A stretch of DNA of 64,000 bases from Xenoacremonium recifei (lineage: Eukaryota > Ascomycota > Sordariomycetes > Hypocreales > Nectriaceae). Below the pieces are notes generated by a model. That model had not been told where the DNA came from, did not search any database, and saw only the letters and a list, made by a program, of their open reading frames with translations. Each line of letters begins with the position of its first letter. Position 1 is the stretch's first letter. A program made the position numbers and the translations under genes. This document shows, piece by piece, positions 23,175 through 33,633 of the stretch. The stretch covers positions 124,001 to 188,000 of the forward strand of contig WOFQ01000048.1 of assembly GCA_012184525.1 (NCBI GenBank). Direction: 5' to 3'.

Positions 23175-23257
23175 GCCCGGTTAGCTCAATCGGTAGAGCG
23201 TGAGACTCTTACGAGTACGCGATCTCAAGGTTGCGGGTTCGACCCCCGCATCGGGCT
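23175..23257 (+). tRNA. tK(CUU): tRNA-Lys (anticodon CUU) with a 10-nt intron
   Basis: The cloverleaf can be drawn by eye. The acceptor stem is GCCCGGT/ATCGGGC. The D arm is GCTC-AATCGGTA-GAGC. The anticodon stem is TGAGA/TCTCA with loop CTCTTA. The T arm is GCGGG-TTCGACC-CCCGC. The anticodon CTT occupies positions 34-36 and is followed by A37. Ten extra bases (CGAGTACGCG, about 23213-23222) sit at the canonical site after position 37 and would be removed by the tRNA splicing endonuclease. The internal promoter boxes A (TTAGCTCAATCGG-like) and B (GGTTCGACCCC) are intact. A T5 run at 23287-23291 should stop RNA polymerase III about 30 bases downstream. Confidence 0.95.
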
Positions 23258-23286
23258 TATTCCTATACAATGATTGAGAACCTCTC

Positions 23287-23291
23287 TTTTT
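23287..23291 (+). terminator. RNA polymerase III T-run terminator of the tRNA gene
   Basis: TTTTT is the first run of five T residues after the tRNA 3' end. T4-T5 runs end Pol III transcripts in fungi. Confidence 0.6.
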
Positions 23292-23352
23292 GGTGTTTTC
23301 GCACCATGTTTTTCTTTTTTTTTGGCTGGGCGTGTAAGTGGGTGAGGTGAGG

Positions 23353-23358
23353 CACGTG
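23353..23358. promoter_or_regulatory. CACGTG site upstream of MET1
   Basis: CACGTG followed by AT lies about 640 bp before the MET1 start. In budding yeast the sulfur regulators Cbf1/Met4 act through TCACGTGA-type sites at MET genes. The match is only six to eight bases, so the regulatory role is a suggestion. Confidence 0.35.
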
Positions 23359-23996
23359 ATGTGCAAGGTCAGCGGTTTTGGGAGGGGCTGTGATTGGCTG
23401 GAGGGAGTGGGATGCAGGTTGACTGCCGGAGATGCAGGTCGCGACGAGGCAGGGCATTCTTATCTTTTTGCAGATATTGGTGGTTTCCCAAGTGCCAAGG
23501 GAAGGCACCTTTATTTATCAGACCTATATTATCTCAATCTTGTCATGATTCCATGCTTGTGACTCTGGAATCAGCATCTCCGGTCGCGGTGCCGCGGAAC
23601 TCGGCCACCCGACCAGCCGGCGCAGAAAAAGGCTTTTGGCCCCACAAGGCCAGATGGCGTCAACTTGGGCCAATATGGTGAGGGGGATTTTGGGCCATTT
23701 TGGGGGGGAAGGAGCCAGGGTTCAGGATCGTCGTGATGGGGCTCTTGCTTTTCTCGTTTATAAGCCGAAGACTTCAGACACTCGATAATCTCTCTCCATT
23801 GTCAATTGATGCTGCGAATTGGGGTCATTTGTTGATCTGCTCACTTCAAAGGCCAGATACTAGACCGGAATCCTGGGACATCAAGGCTGGAGGGCTCTGA
23901 GACACAGCTTCATCCCATACCCCTGCTCGCCCACGGAACATCGCCTCTGAACACAAAAGCCCGGGACAGACACTCTCGGGGGAACAGAACGCCACG

Positions 23997-25728
23997 ATGG
24001 CTTCGCCCTCACAAACCTCGCTCCTGGCTGCTCTCAACTGCAGAGACAGCATCCATCTCGTTATCGGCACGAACCCCCTTGCCGCCACCCGTTGCGGCCA
24101 GTCGCTCAGTGCTGGCGCGCATCCCATCCTCATCGCGCCTGAGGGCTCAGAGCTTCACTACAGTTTGCAGAAGCGCATTGATGACGGCCACGTAAAGTGG
24201 GAGAAGAAGGTCTTTGAGGATGCCGATCTGTTCAGGCTGGGGCGGGAAGAGGTCGACAGAGTTGTCGACTGTGTATTTGTCACATCCGGACCCCGAGACC
24301 CTATGAGTAAGTGTTGCTCACCACATCTTCGCAGAGCTCATGCTGACAATCCCAGGCTCTCACATCTCTTCCATATGCAAACGCAACCGCATCCCCGTCA
24401 ATGTTGTTGACGCCCCTGACCTCTGCACCTTCTCCCTCCTTTCCACCCACGCCGACGGCCCTCTCCAGATCGGCGTCACCACCAACGGCCGCGGCTGCAA
24501 GCTGGCATCGCGCATCCGCCGTGAGATTGCCTCCTCGTTACCGTCGAACCTCGGCCCCGCGTGTGCCCGACTGGGAGACATTCGCCGCCGCATCCAAGAG
24601 GAGGACAGTCTTGCGCTGGGCGATCTCGACGACTCGGTTGACCAGGGCTCCCAGTTCAACCGGCTCATCACCGAAGAGGACGTCAAGACGCGCCGCATGC
24701 GCTGGCTCAGCCAAGTCTGTGAATACTGGCCGCTCAAGCGCCTTGCTGACATCAACGACGACGACGTAGCCACCATCCTCAAGTCATATCCCGGCACCGC
24801 AGGCCCCGACATCAAGCGCTCAAATACCCCAGCCGAGAAGCAAGCCGGCACCATCATCCTCGCCGGCAGCGGCCCCGGCCACCCCGACCTCCTCACCCGC
24901 GCCACCCACAAGGCCATCCAGAACGCCGACCTCATCCTCGCCGACAAGCTCGTCCCCGCCGGCGTTCTGGACCTCATCCCGCGCCGCACCCCCGTGCACA
25001 TCGCCCGCAAGTTCCCCGGCAACGCCGAGCGCGCCCAGGAAGAGCTCCTGGAACGCGCCCTCGCCGGTGTCCGTGCCGGCCAGACTGTCCTGCGCCTGAA
25101 GCAGGGCGACCCCTTCATCTATGGCCGCGGCGGCGAGGAGGTAGCTGCGTTCCGCGCCGCCGGCCTCGGGACCCGCGTCGTCGTCCTGCCCGGCATCACC
25201 AGCGCGCTCTCCGCGCCCCTTTTCGCCGGCATCCCGCCTACGCAGCGCGACGTCGCCGACCAGGTCCTCGTGTGCACCGGCACCGGCAAGAAAGGCGTGG
25301 CACCCACGCCCCCCGAATTCGTCGCCAGCCGCACCGTCGTGTTCCTCATGGCGCTGCACCGCATCGTCGGCCTGGTGCGCGAACTCACCACCCATGTCGA
25401 GCACAACAATCCAGATTCAGACTCGCCCGACGACGACGCCACCAAGCAGCAGCAGCGCATCCTGTGGCCGCGCGACACGCCCTGCGCCGTCATCGAGCGC
25501 GCCAGCTGTCCCGACCAGCGCGTCCTGCGCACCACGCTCGAGCACGTCGCCGAGGCAATCGAGGCCGAGGGCAGTCGGCCGCCGGGCTTGCTTGTCGTGG
25601 GACGGGCGTGCGAGGCGCTGTACACGCCGGAACGGGGGCGGGCGTGGGCGGTGGAGGAGGGGTTTAGGGGCATGGAGTTGGATGGGTTGGTGGGCGGGTT
25701 GGAGGATCGGATGCTGGTTGAGGCGTGA
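23997..25728 (+). CDS. MET1: Siroheme synthase / uroporphyrinogen-III C-methyltransferase
   Basis: It makes precorrin-2 from uroporphyrinogen III with two S-adenosylmethionine methylations, the committed step to siroheme, the cofactor of sulfite (and nitrite) reductase. Two exons, 23997-24306 and 24356-25728, are joined over a 49-bp intron (GTAAGT...CCCAG); 560 residues. The N-terminal domain (about 1-240) resembles Met8/CysG-B: a dinucleotide-type opening LVIGTNPLAATRCGQSL and ISSICKRNRIPVNVVDAP. The C-terminal domain (about 267-510) is a full CobA/SUMT tetrapyrrole methylase: LAGSGPGHPDLLT, LILADKLV, RLKQGDPFIYGRGGEE and VVLPGITSALSAP are all present. The layout is that of yeast Met1. Whether the N-domain still has dehydrogenase/chelatase activity cannot be told. 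The second exon is strikingly GC-rich, biased to C at third positions. Confidence 0.94.
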
Positions 25729-26286
25729 AGCAGTGGTCTTTACTGGTGATCTCACTTTATCGTGTCGTGACTATCTTTGCGGTCGTTGGGCGTTTTGGGC
25801 AGGTTGTGTCTCATAGCGGCGGGAGCATTTTCAGGAGTTGGATACATTCATAGAGAACTGCATCATAAGCAAAACAAGACAAGCCTTGGAATTTCCCATC
25901 AAACTGCCCTGTACCAATTAATTCCTCCGATCCTGTTGTCGTGTCATTTTGTCCGTTTCAAGCCAAGTTCAAGTTTCCTTTTGATATCCTTCGAGTCGTA
26001 ACATCATATCCGCTAGTTGACTTCATGTCCCATACCATTCCTTGCCCAAGAGCATCCCATATCCGCCAACTGATCTCTGATACTAGGTTTCTCATATATA
26101 GCCCCAAAGCATACTTTATACCTGAACTGTTCATAACGGATTTCTTCCGCGTTGCCTAAAGGCAGCCCGTATCCCTGAAACTTCGAGCTCATATATCGTA
26201 ATGTGTTTCATGTCGCCTGAAAGCATCCAAACATAACCCTTTCGCTGTCTCAATTTTGTATCCTTTCGCGTGCAATCTGACCATCT
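25729..26286. other. Intergenic region between convergent genes
   Basis: It holds the two facing 3' flanks of MET1 (+) and the 2OG-fold gene (-). I see nothing else; the middle is AT-richer. Confidence 0.6.
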
Positions 26287-29132
26287 TCACCTTTGAACGT
26301 AGAGACACGAAAGCCCCCGGATGCACCGATCGCAATCACAGTCATCCGTACGCGGCCGCTTCCCCAAAGCCACATCATGTTTAGGACTTGGGGGTCGTAT
26401 CGGCTCCACCGCCGCCTTGCCGCTGCGTTCAATGAGAGTCTGGTACGAGCCCTCGCCAAGTAGGCGGCGCACGTATTCAGTCTTCAGCGGGGCAAAGTCG
26501 TTCGCGGACCGCCAGTGGCGCAGGGAGCGTTCCTCGTCGGTGAATACCTTTGTGATGAGCAGCGTGTAAGGCACACGGGTCTGTATCTCCTCAATCTTCA
26601 GGTTCTCAGTGGAGAGGCCTGTGAGTAGATGGTTGCGTATATGCGGCTGGGCTCGGAACTGCCACGATGTCTCGGTTTCGGACGCGAGAAAAGCGTTGCG
26701 TTGTTGGCAATCCCTGCAGAAGAAATTCTTCAAGGAGCCCGAGCAGCGGGCAGGGTTGAGTGCCATTCCTCTGAAGCCGAGGCTTGACCGTGCCAGCTTG
26801 CGAAGACATATTACGAAGAAGGCCGTGACTGAGGGGATGTGGCGGACATTGTTCGTCTGTAGCATCTGTGCAAGAGGTCCAAGAAAGTCTTGAACGAGCG
26901 GCAAATGTGCTACTATCTGAAGCCAGGATGATTGCGATTTAACCAAGTTGAAACAAGACGTCTCGAGCAATGTCTCTGTCTCTTCGCCGGCACCGTTAAG
27001 ATACCCGGCTGTCAGTACCTGGACAAACTTCCTCAGATCTGTATCAGAAGAGGGCCAGCCGTTTCCCCATCCGCTCGAAGGCCTCAAGTCTCCGTGGCGC
27101 AAGGCAAGGAGCGGGAGGCCGCACTTTAGGACACATTTGTACATAAGCTGACTTTTGTTGACAAATATCTTGTCTGTCCTGCTTAGAGAAATTGCAGAAA
27201 GGAGACGGATAAGGAACCCTCGTGTAGTTTTCTTGATGACGTTTGGGATGAGGCTGGAACATTGTTAGTCTCCGGATCATGAAGTGATCCTATAAAGGTC
27301 ACTACAGCGGATCGGTTCAACGTACTCTTCCAGGATCCAGTCAATCTCTTCAGAACGCTCTCGTATGACACCATAAAGGAATTCGAGTTCGGTGATCTTC
27401 CATTTCTCATGCGTCGTGATTTTGTCCTTGATGATAGTCTTAGCCCACTGCCTTAGTGACTCACAGACACCCGCAGGAAGCGATGAGAACGGAATGGCTC
27501 GAAACGTCTTTTGGAACTGGGCCGCAGTTACACCCTTGACGAGGCAACCAAGCCTGTGTTGATCACATCAGTCTTGCATCCAAGCAGCATTAGGGAGAAG
27601 AATTCTCACGACGTATTCCAATCCGGCTCCGGGTTGGCACCTGCAGCCTTCCTAATGTGCGTGGCCAACACGATCTGAAGCTCCTCTTTGCAATCACTGT
27701 TCATATACTGCGTGTGGAAGATCTTGCCCAGCTTCTCATCAGAGAACTCCAATGCCCATTTGCCAAAGATGGCCACCGCCGCGGGTTCGCAAATAGCAGC
27801 ATCTTGGGATTGAAGAAGCTTTTCCATGAAGAGTTGGGCACATGACCTTGTCAATTGGTCGGATTTAGAAGCTTTTTGAAGATATTCGTGAACCATGATC
27901 AGTACGTGGAAGGTTGGGGGGTGCATGTAATTCCAGCAGAACCCGGCCGACTGTAAAAACCTATCAAGGCACCAGTTGGGAACAATTATCACGGCCGCAT
28001 CGTAGTAATGATTAGTCCGAGCCATCCATGTTTGGCCATTGGTCCCAGTGACGTCAACCTGATCTTGGGCATCCGGGTTTTCTTGGTCGTAACGTAGTCT
28101 CTCGTTTATTATGCTTCCATCGTATGTCGGGATGAGAATGTCTGATAAGATTCCCTTACCGTCGGTCGTGTAGACTGTTTCGAGTACTGTTGTGCCTTGG
28201 TCATTCTCGTCTACCTTTGCGCTGTGGATTAGACGAGCGAAGAACAGATACAATCCAGCCTTAGAACCGAGCTCACTCAGCAGTGAACAAATGGCATGAT
28301 CTTTGCCGATCATTTTCTTCAAAAACAGATTGGTCCCGAGGTACTGATTGTCAAGACGATAGACCAACCTCACAGTCTCTGGCCGTTTATGCTGCCACGA
28401 TTGGAGCAGGCGCTGGAGTTGTTCCGAGTTTGCAAAAAGCTCGGCCGGTGTATTTGTCCGCCTTGTCATAATCCCTGTTAGGAAGAGGTTGTATGTGATA
28501 ACGAGGCGGTGTCCAGAGACAATCTCCTTGACCTCGTGTGTCGTGTTGGCGAGCCAAGCAAGGCATGTCATGTCAAAGGCCGAGGTGGGGGCCGTCCGAA
28601 AGACCAGCTTCTCGTCCCCGAAGGTGACGTGCATGTCGGCTCCCTCGTGTGCGGAAGGAAGACAGATGGCGAGCCTGCCGAGTACATGCCTGCCTAGACT
28701 TGAGAGCGTGCTTGGTCGAGCGAACGAGCCTTGCTCGTAGAGACGAAGCTTGTTCGGTTTTGCGGTAGCATTTTCGGCACCCAAAATCTTGCAAGCGTCT
28801 GCGACTATCTTTTCGAGAAAGAGATCCCAGGAGGGGTTTGTCAGAGCGAATTGGGGATGCTGTAATTCGCAAACCTGGCCTCGCGGCCTATTACGAAGCC
28901 CTTCGTCGTTCCAGCCCGCCAACTTGCGTCGGTTGGCGGCCGTGATGGTGTCAATGCCCGCCTGGGTCAGTGGCAGCCCGACGGTGACTCCGTTGATCTC
29001 GATACCCGGGTTGGCGTAGTTGCAGTACTTGTTGAAGGCTGCGATGCGGCCGTGGGAATGGATGCGGCCGAGACAGCCTCGCACCTGGACGAGCCAGCCG
29101 TCGTCGGACGGGCCATCCTCGACGTCGCTCAT
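26287..29132 (-). CDS. Fe(II)/2-oxoglutarate oxygenase-fold protein, iron-binding HxD apparently lost
   Basis: A 905-residue protein in three exons: 29132-27610, 27553-27326 and 27253-26287. The introns are 56 bp (GTGAGA...ACAG) and 72 bp (GTACGT...CCAG). Residues 125-216 match the fungal prolyl-4-hydroxylase-like family: KLRLYEQGSF, LGRLAICLPSAHEGADMHV, THEVKEIVSGHRLVITYNL. In relatives, GxFFKPHxDTEK supplies the first two iron ligands; here the aligned stretch is GSFARPSTLSS, with Ser141 and Leu143 where His and Asp are expected. The distal His199 and the 2-oxoglutarate-type Arg209 remain. No gap or frameshift explains the change. Residues 500-905 are a long alpha-helical tail with several Cys (CSGSLKNFFCRDCQQRN) and a basic RPRTDDCDCDRC end. 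Family function is unknown; catalysis by this copy is doubtful. Confidence 0.78.
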
Positions 29133-30478
29133 GGTGGTTTTGGAGGGCGAAACAGGCTCTCGACTCGACCCGGCGCTTCTCGACCGCGAGACGGGCTGTG
29201 CGAGGCTCGAATGCCTGACGTATACTCGGCTTTGTGAGGAGAGGCTTTAGACGCGCCCGCCAGCTGTGCACGAGGAGCAGAGTGCAGGTGGCATTGTAGG
29301 GCTGAGGGGACGAGCGGCCCGGTCCCGGGAGGGAAAAAAGCAAGCACGGTGTCGCGACCAACAGCAGAACAGAACAGACCAGCTCAGCCGCAGTACCAGC
29401 CGCCCGTCGAGCTGAGCTGAGGTGCGAGTGCGGCTTGACGGCTAGGAAACAGGCGGGTGCGGTAACCGGGGGGAGAGAGACTCGAGAGTTCGTGACGCCC
29501 TCGGCATGACGACAGACGCGAAGGCTGGTGAGGCGAGGTGAGGTGTCAGATGTCACATTGCATGCATGTGACCCTACAAAGGCGATGCATCTTCCAAGTT
29601 GTCTCTTATCTCGATGGCCGGGCCAGGGTTTGATTGAGGCCGCAGCAGTAGCACCTCCTCAGGGTAGCACCTTCCCAGCAGGCACGGTAGGTAACCTGGA
29701 AGGTACCTTAGCCGCCGATTTACGGGGGAGTGCCTGCCAAGTACCTGCCGAGTGCCTGCCATATGCCTGCCATCACCGCCCCGGAAGCCACTCTCTACCT
29801 TAGCTTCGGGAAGTTGCGACCGCGTTATTGCCAAACAATAAGGGCGAAGCTTAATCAGACGTCTAGCCCAAACATTGTACCCTGATTTTGACAAGTCGTT
29901 TTATACCGCTTGTTCGTCTTAACAGTGCCTTTGTTCACGCGAAGAAAGAACCCCAGTCGTGCACTGCGCCATTCGCTCCGCACTTTTGCGACAGGTGCCA
30001 TCGCACTGACATCACTAGAACCAACGGTTCTGTCGACTCGAAAATTGACAGGTCACTAGCTCGGAAATCCCCCAATGAGAAGGTTGACTAACAAACACCC
30101 TCTTTACTCGACAGGTTAGGGGGAGTCAGGTACGGAGTACTCGGGTCAGGATTGGCGACCTGGGTGAAGCTCCGGAGTAGAGCAAAGATAGATCCGGTAC
30201 GAGAAGGATTTCCCAATCTCTGTTTGTTTCCTTCTTCGAGTGCTGGTAGTCAGATTGAGTACACCGTGGTTTTCTCCAACAACAGGCACTGCTAAATTGC
30301 CATCTAAATGTCTCTCTATTTTAATATTATCATGGATCATAACAATTCGTCTTGTCGTCGAGTCATAAAAAGATGTCGTTCCGATCAGCGAAACACTTAC
30401 TTTTGAAATCCATCATCTCTAACTAGAGAGACTTCATGACCGCCATCGGGCCTTAAAAGCAAGTCTCAACACACGACC
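29133..30478. other. Intergenic region, no supported gene
   Basis: It contains the promoter of the 2OG-fold gene. At 29685-29775 there are several copies of a GCCTGCC/AGTACCTGCC-type motif (short degenerate direct repeats). The stretch near 30130-30400 is AT-richer. I see no gene. Confidence 0.55.
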
Positions 30479-31548
30479 TTAGATTAGACGAAGCGTCGGC
30501 CATTGTCCAATGTCCTTCTCGTAGTTGTTCACCATCTTGCCAAACATCATGCCGTGGATGATGCTATTACCGACGATCTTGTACGTACCCTCGTTTTGAG
30601 GACGCAGCACCACAGGAACGCTGCACCCTAGCAAGATTGCGACCACGTCTCCAGGTCTGGCGTGTCGAGTGAACCAACCAAGCCAATCGGGAAAAGGTCG
30701 CCAGATGCATCACGTCAATGAGAGATTTGGGCGTTGATCTGTCTTGAAGCCTTTTGAGGTTTGCTAGACGCAGAACTTGTTGACAGTTTTTTTTGGGTGG
30801 CTTCTTTCTTGTTCTCGGCCCTTGAAGTCTCGGGTATTGCTTGGTGAACGAATGCAAGATGGACGAGATTGGAGAAAGAGAACACATGCCCGCCCCAAAT
30901 GGCATGCAACTGGCTTGACAGGGCCATTTCCTGGATAATCCAGACGCGGCGGAATGCCTTCTCGCGCAGCTCTTGGCTATCTTGGGCTCCAGGATCGAGG
31001 TTAGGGCCAGTGGCCAGTCTGACCTGATTTTCAGGTAGTCCGCACAGAAAATAAAACATCCTGGGGTTGTCGGCACATCGTTCGAACTTATCGATTTTGT
31101 CAATCAGATCGACGACTTTCTCGACTGCCGGTTTCTAAGCCTCGCCAAGCCAGGCTATCACATCATTTGCCGTGCGGTAAATAGCACCCATGCGGAGGAC
31201 CTGCTGGCTGCGTTCATCAACATCGTCTTGGTTGATACAGAAGGCATCTACCCGCACTCGAGTGCATCCATGCTGCCACAAATCTGCCAAGGCGCCGACT
31301 AGGTAAGGCGTGATGTACACAAACTCGGTATCGTTGATTCGGATGGACACTGTCCCCTTGGGCTAACCCCAAAGGTACGTCAACGCGACATAGTTTGAGC
31401 TCACCGCGAGGGGTTCGTGTTCAAGACGGTATTCAGGCTCGCTGGTGGAGGAGCCTGGTGCGGCCCTAATGATAAGGATTCGAATGTCGCTGCTTGCTGC
31501 GCGCAAGGGCCGGTATACTAAAGGCGCTAGTTCTGCCGTCGAAGACAT
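30479..31548 (-). pseudogene. Relic of a heterokaryon-incompatibility (HET) domain gene
   Basis: HET-domain proteins act in allorecognition and cell death in ascomycetes. The relic runs from an ATG at 31548 (MSSTAELAPLVYRPL) to a TAA at 30479-30481. Successive pieces keep the order of an intact HET protein: NYVALTYLWG, then RVDAFCINQDDVDERSQQV, then FRRVWIIQEMAL, then KSLIDVMHLATF, then PGDVVAILLGCSVPVVLRP and IIHGMMFG at the C-terminus. Breaks: TAG at 31363-31365 just after LWG; TAG at 31135-31137 after AWLGEA; a frame change at an eight-base A run (30787-30794); a second frame change near 30690 that coincides with loss of the central part of the protein, probably well over 100 residues, since the C-terminal motif follows almost at once. 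No short intron can remove the two stops. It is non-functional as read. Confidence 0.88.
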
Positions 31549-31854
31549 GGAGAAGGGCGATGTGGGATGTTGGTTGCAGCCGTGCCTCACAGCTACGCTC
31601 TCGGAATTTTGTTTCTCCCGACACGGCTTCAAGGCAGGCGATGGCATACGTACACCTTCAGTAGTCAAGTGGTACTAGTTACGTGAATAGTAACTACATT
31701 TTATTAGAATACAGGAATTATTCAAGCTCTAGGTCGGATCGTGTTATATTACACATCGTAGTAAAGGGTTGCTGTTAAAGCCCCAGTTTACAAGCGTTCT
31801 AGGCATCTCCACGATTTACCACAGAAACCAAAGCTTCTACACACCACCGACACC
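31549..31854. other. Short divergent intergenic region
   Basis: It separates the HET relic (-) from the ubiquitin hydrolase gene (+). The middle (31680-31790) is AT-rich. I see no gene. Confidence 0.6.
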
Positions 31855-32607
31855 ATGCCTGTCGACGGTGTCTACATCTCGCCCCAGGGCAAAAAGACTT
31901 TTATCCCACTCGAGAACAACCCGGCCGTCTTCACCTCTCTCGCGCACAACCTCGGCTTGTCCAAAGATCTGGAGTTCTACGACATCTTCGGCCTCGACGA
32001 AGATGCCCTCGCGCACATCCCCCGCCCCGCCAAGGCCCTGATCTTCATCAGCCCGCCGGCCATGTACACCATCGTGCGAAGCGCCGGCAACACGCCCATG
32101 GCACGCGATGGCCTCACCTATGACAAGACCGGTGACGACGAGCCCGTGGTGTGGTCTCCTCAGACCATCGGCAACGCCTGCGGCCTGATGGCGCTGCTGC
32201 ACGGCGTGGCCAACGGTGCGCGGGAGGACATCGCCCCAGGATCTGTCTTCGACCGGGTCATCAAGGAAATGATCCTCCTGAAGCCGCTGGACCGCGCTGC
32301 TGTCATTTACAACAGTGATGAGCTCGAGGAGGCGCACATGCGAGAGGCACGACGCGGCGATACGGCTGCACCACAGGCACAGGACCATGCAGCTCATCAC
32401 TTCATTGCGTTCTCCAAGGGCAAGGACGGGCATCTGTGGGAGTTGGAGGGCATCACCAATGGACCAGTGGATCGAGGAGCTCTGAAGGAAGATGAAGACG
32501 TCCTAAGCGAGGCGGCGCTGGATCAGGGCGTCAAGCTATTCCTAAACGCCTCCATGGGAGAATATCTGGACTTCAGTATCATTGCATTGGCCCCAAAGTC
32601 GAACTGA
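31855..32607 (+). CDS. YUH1: Ubiquitin carboxyl-terminal hydrolase, UCH family (peptidase C12)
   Basis: A cysteine protease that releases small adducts from the ubiquitin (or Rub1/Nedd8) C-terminus in cytosol and nucleus; 250 residues in one exon, close to yeast Yuh1 and human UCHL3 in size. Active-site elements: oxyanion Gln103 and nucleophile Cys109 in PQTIGNACGLMALLHG, and general base His182 in HHFIAFSKG. The third triad position, normally Asp in ELDG, is Glu198 here (LWELEGITNGP). The crossover-loop region (residues 155-178) is acidic and polar as usual (DELEEAHMREARRGDT). The ATG follows CCGACACC and gives MPVDGVYISPQGKK. No UIM, UBA or tail domain is present, so it is the short UCH-L1/L3 type and not the proteasomal UCH37 type. 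Confidence 0.93.
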   Translation: MPVDGVYISPQGKKTFIPLENNPAVFTSLAHNLGLSKDLEFYDIFGLDEDALAHIPRPAKALIFISPPAMYTIVRSAGNTPMARDGLTYDKTGDDEPVVWSPQTIGNACGLMALLHGVANGAREDIAPGSVFDRVIKEMILLKPLDRAAVIYNSDELEEAHMREARRGDTAAPQAQDHAAHHFIAFSKGKDGHLWELEGITNGPVDRGALKEDEDVLSEAALDQGVKLFLNASMGEYLDFSIIALAPKSN

Positions 32608-33633
32608 TGAGATTGGAGGCATGTTTTTGGTATGAAGAACGGTTGCTTCTTGCGCTGCTATGAGGTTTACGGATATGAAGAAGAAATGAAGATCCAGGTA
32701 GGACTACAAGAATATACCCAATGGAACTTGAGATAATGAGACATTCTCGAAGATCTGCTCCGCGTTTCCAACTCTCAGGTTAGGTATCAACTTTCCTCTC
32801 CATACGTGTCCACTGAAGGATTGCTAAGACCCTGAACTTCAAGGATCCCAGATCTGACACGTTATACCCCAAACCAACATGTCTTACGAGACACAAAGAG
32901 TCACAAAGAGTAATCATCGGCCTCTCTACGGAGTTCGTACCCCACATCACCGAAACAGGCGAAATATACGGCGCTGCCGAGTCCGGAGGTCCGGGGCCGG
33001 TTTGCAAGCCACTTCTCGGACCGTTGAGATAGAAGTCCCGGGCGGCCTTCGTCGATATCCCGGTAGAAGAGAATTGCGGGGATTCCCAGTCCGCGGGTTA
33101 GCTTCAAGCGAAGACACCGACCCGCAACACCCTTCCAAAGTCCCTATTATTGTCGACAACTGGGCAAGGCCAAGTTTCGACACCAAGTTGATTAGCCCCT
33201 TATCGCATGATTGCCAAATGACTCCGACTTTGTACATATACCCGCTATTCCCGTCGTGAAAAATGTTGCTCTTGAACTCTATATTGCTTACCTTAAGCGC
33301 CTTAGACCAGTGCTCCTTCAGGATCCTTCAACTCCCCAGTCGACGGTAACCCCTGCTGGCGCTGGCGGGACGCGACGCGACGTTAATAAGGGACGTTATC
33401 TGTTTGGGAGGCACCTTCTCGGCTTTCGCCTGGTTGAAATTACTCCGTACTCCGTAAGTCCAGAGTCTGAAGGAGTTTGTTCCGAAATCGCCGAAGCTTT
33501 TATCTCGACGACCGTCACCTTGAGTCGCTCAGTCACAACCCCGTCTTCCACAATGGCGCCCATCATGGCGGAAAGCAAAGCACCTGCGTACAGCATCGTG
33601 CGCGAGGGTGGTGAGTTATCACCATAGCCGTTG
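32608..33633. other. Intergenic region, no supported gene
   Basis: It contains the 3' flank of the ubiquitin hydrolase gene and the promoter of the acyltransferase gene. The sequence TACTCCGTACTCCGTA lies at 33441-33456 (listed as a finding). A frame in phase with the acyltransferase runs up to a TAG at 33625-33627; see the rejected list. Confidence 0.55.

Larger units (their letters stand above)
23258..23996. other. Intergenic region, promoter of the siroheme synthase gene
   Basis: No protein gene is seen. A CACGTG site lies at 23353-23358 and is listed separately. The region from about 23590 is GC-rich, with GGCC-containing short repeats. Confidence 0.6.

Noticed and set aside
23181..23366. 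Short minus-strand frame containing PDAGVEPATLRS
   Set aside because: This peptide is the well-known spurious translation of a tRNA 3' half on the reverse strand; the tRNA-Lys explains it.
33211..33627. In-frame extension upstream of the acyltransferase
   Set aside because: It ends at a TAG 6 bases before the chosen ATG. The only GT-AG pair that would remove it is 17 bases apart, too short for an intron, and the upstream peptide has no family match.
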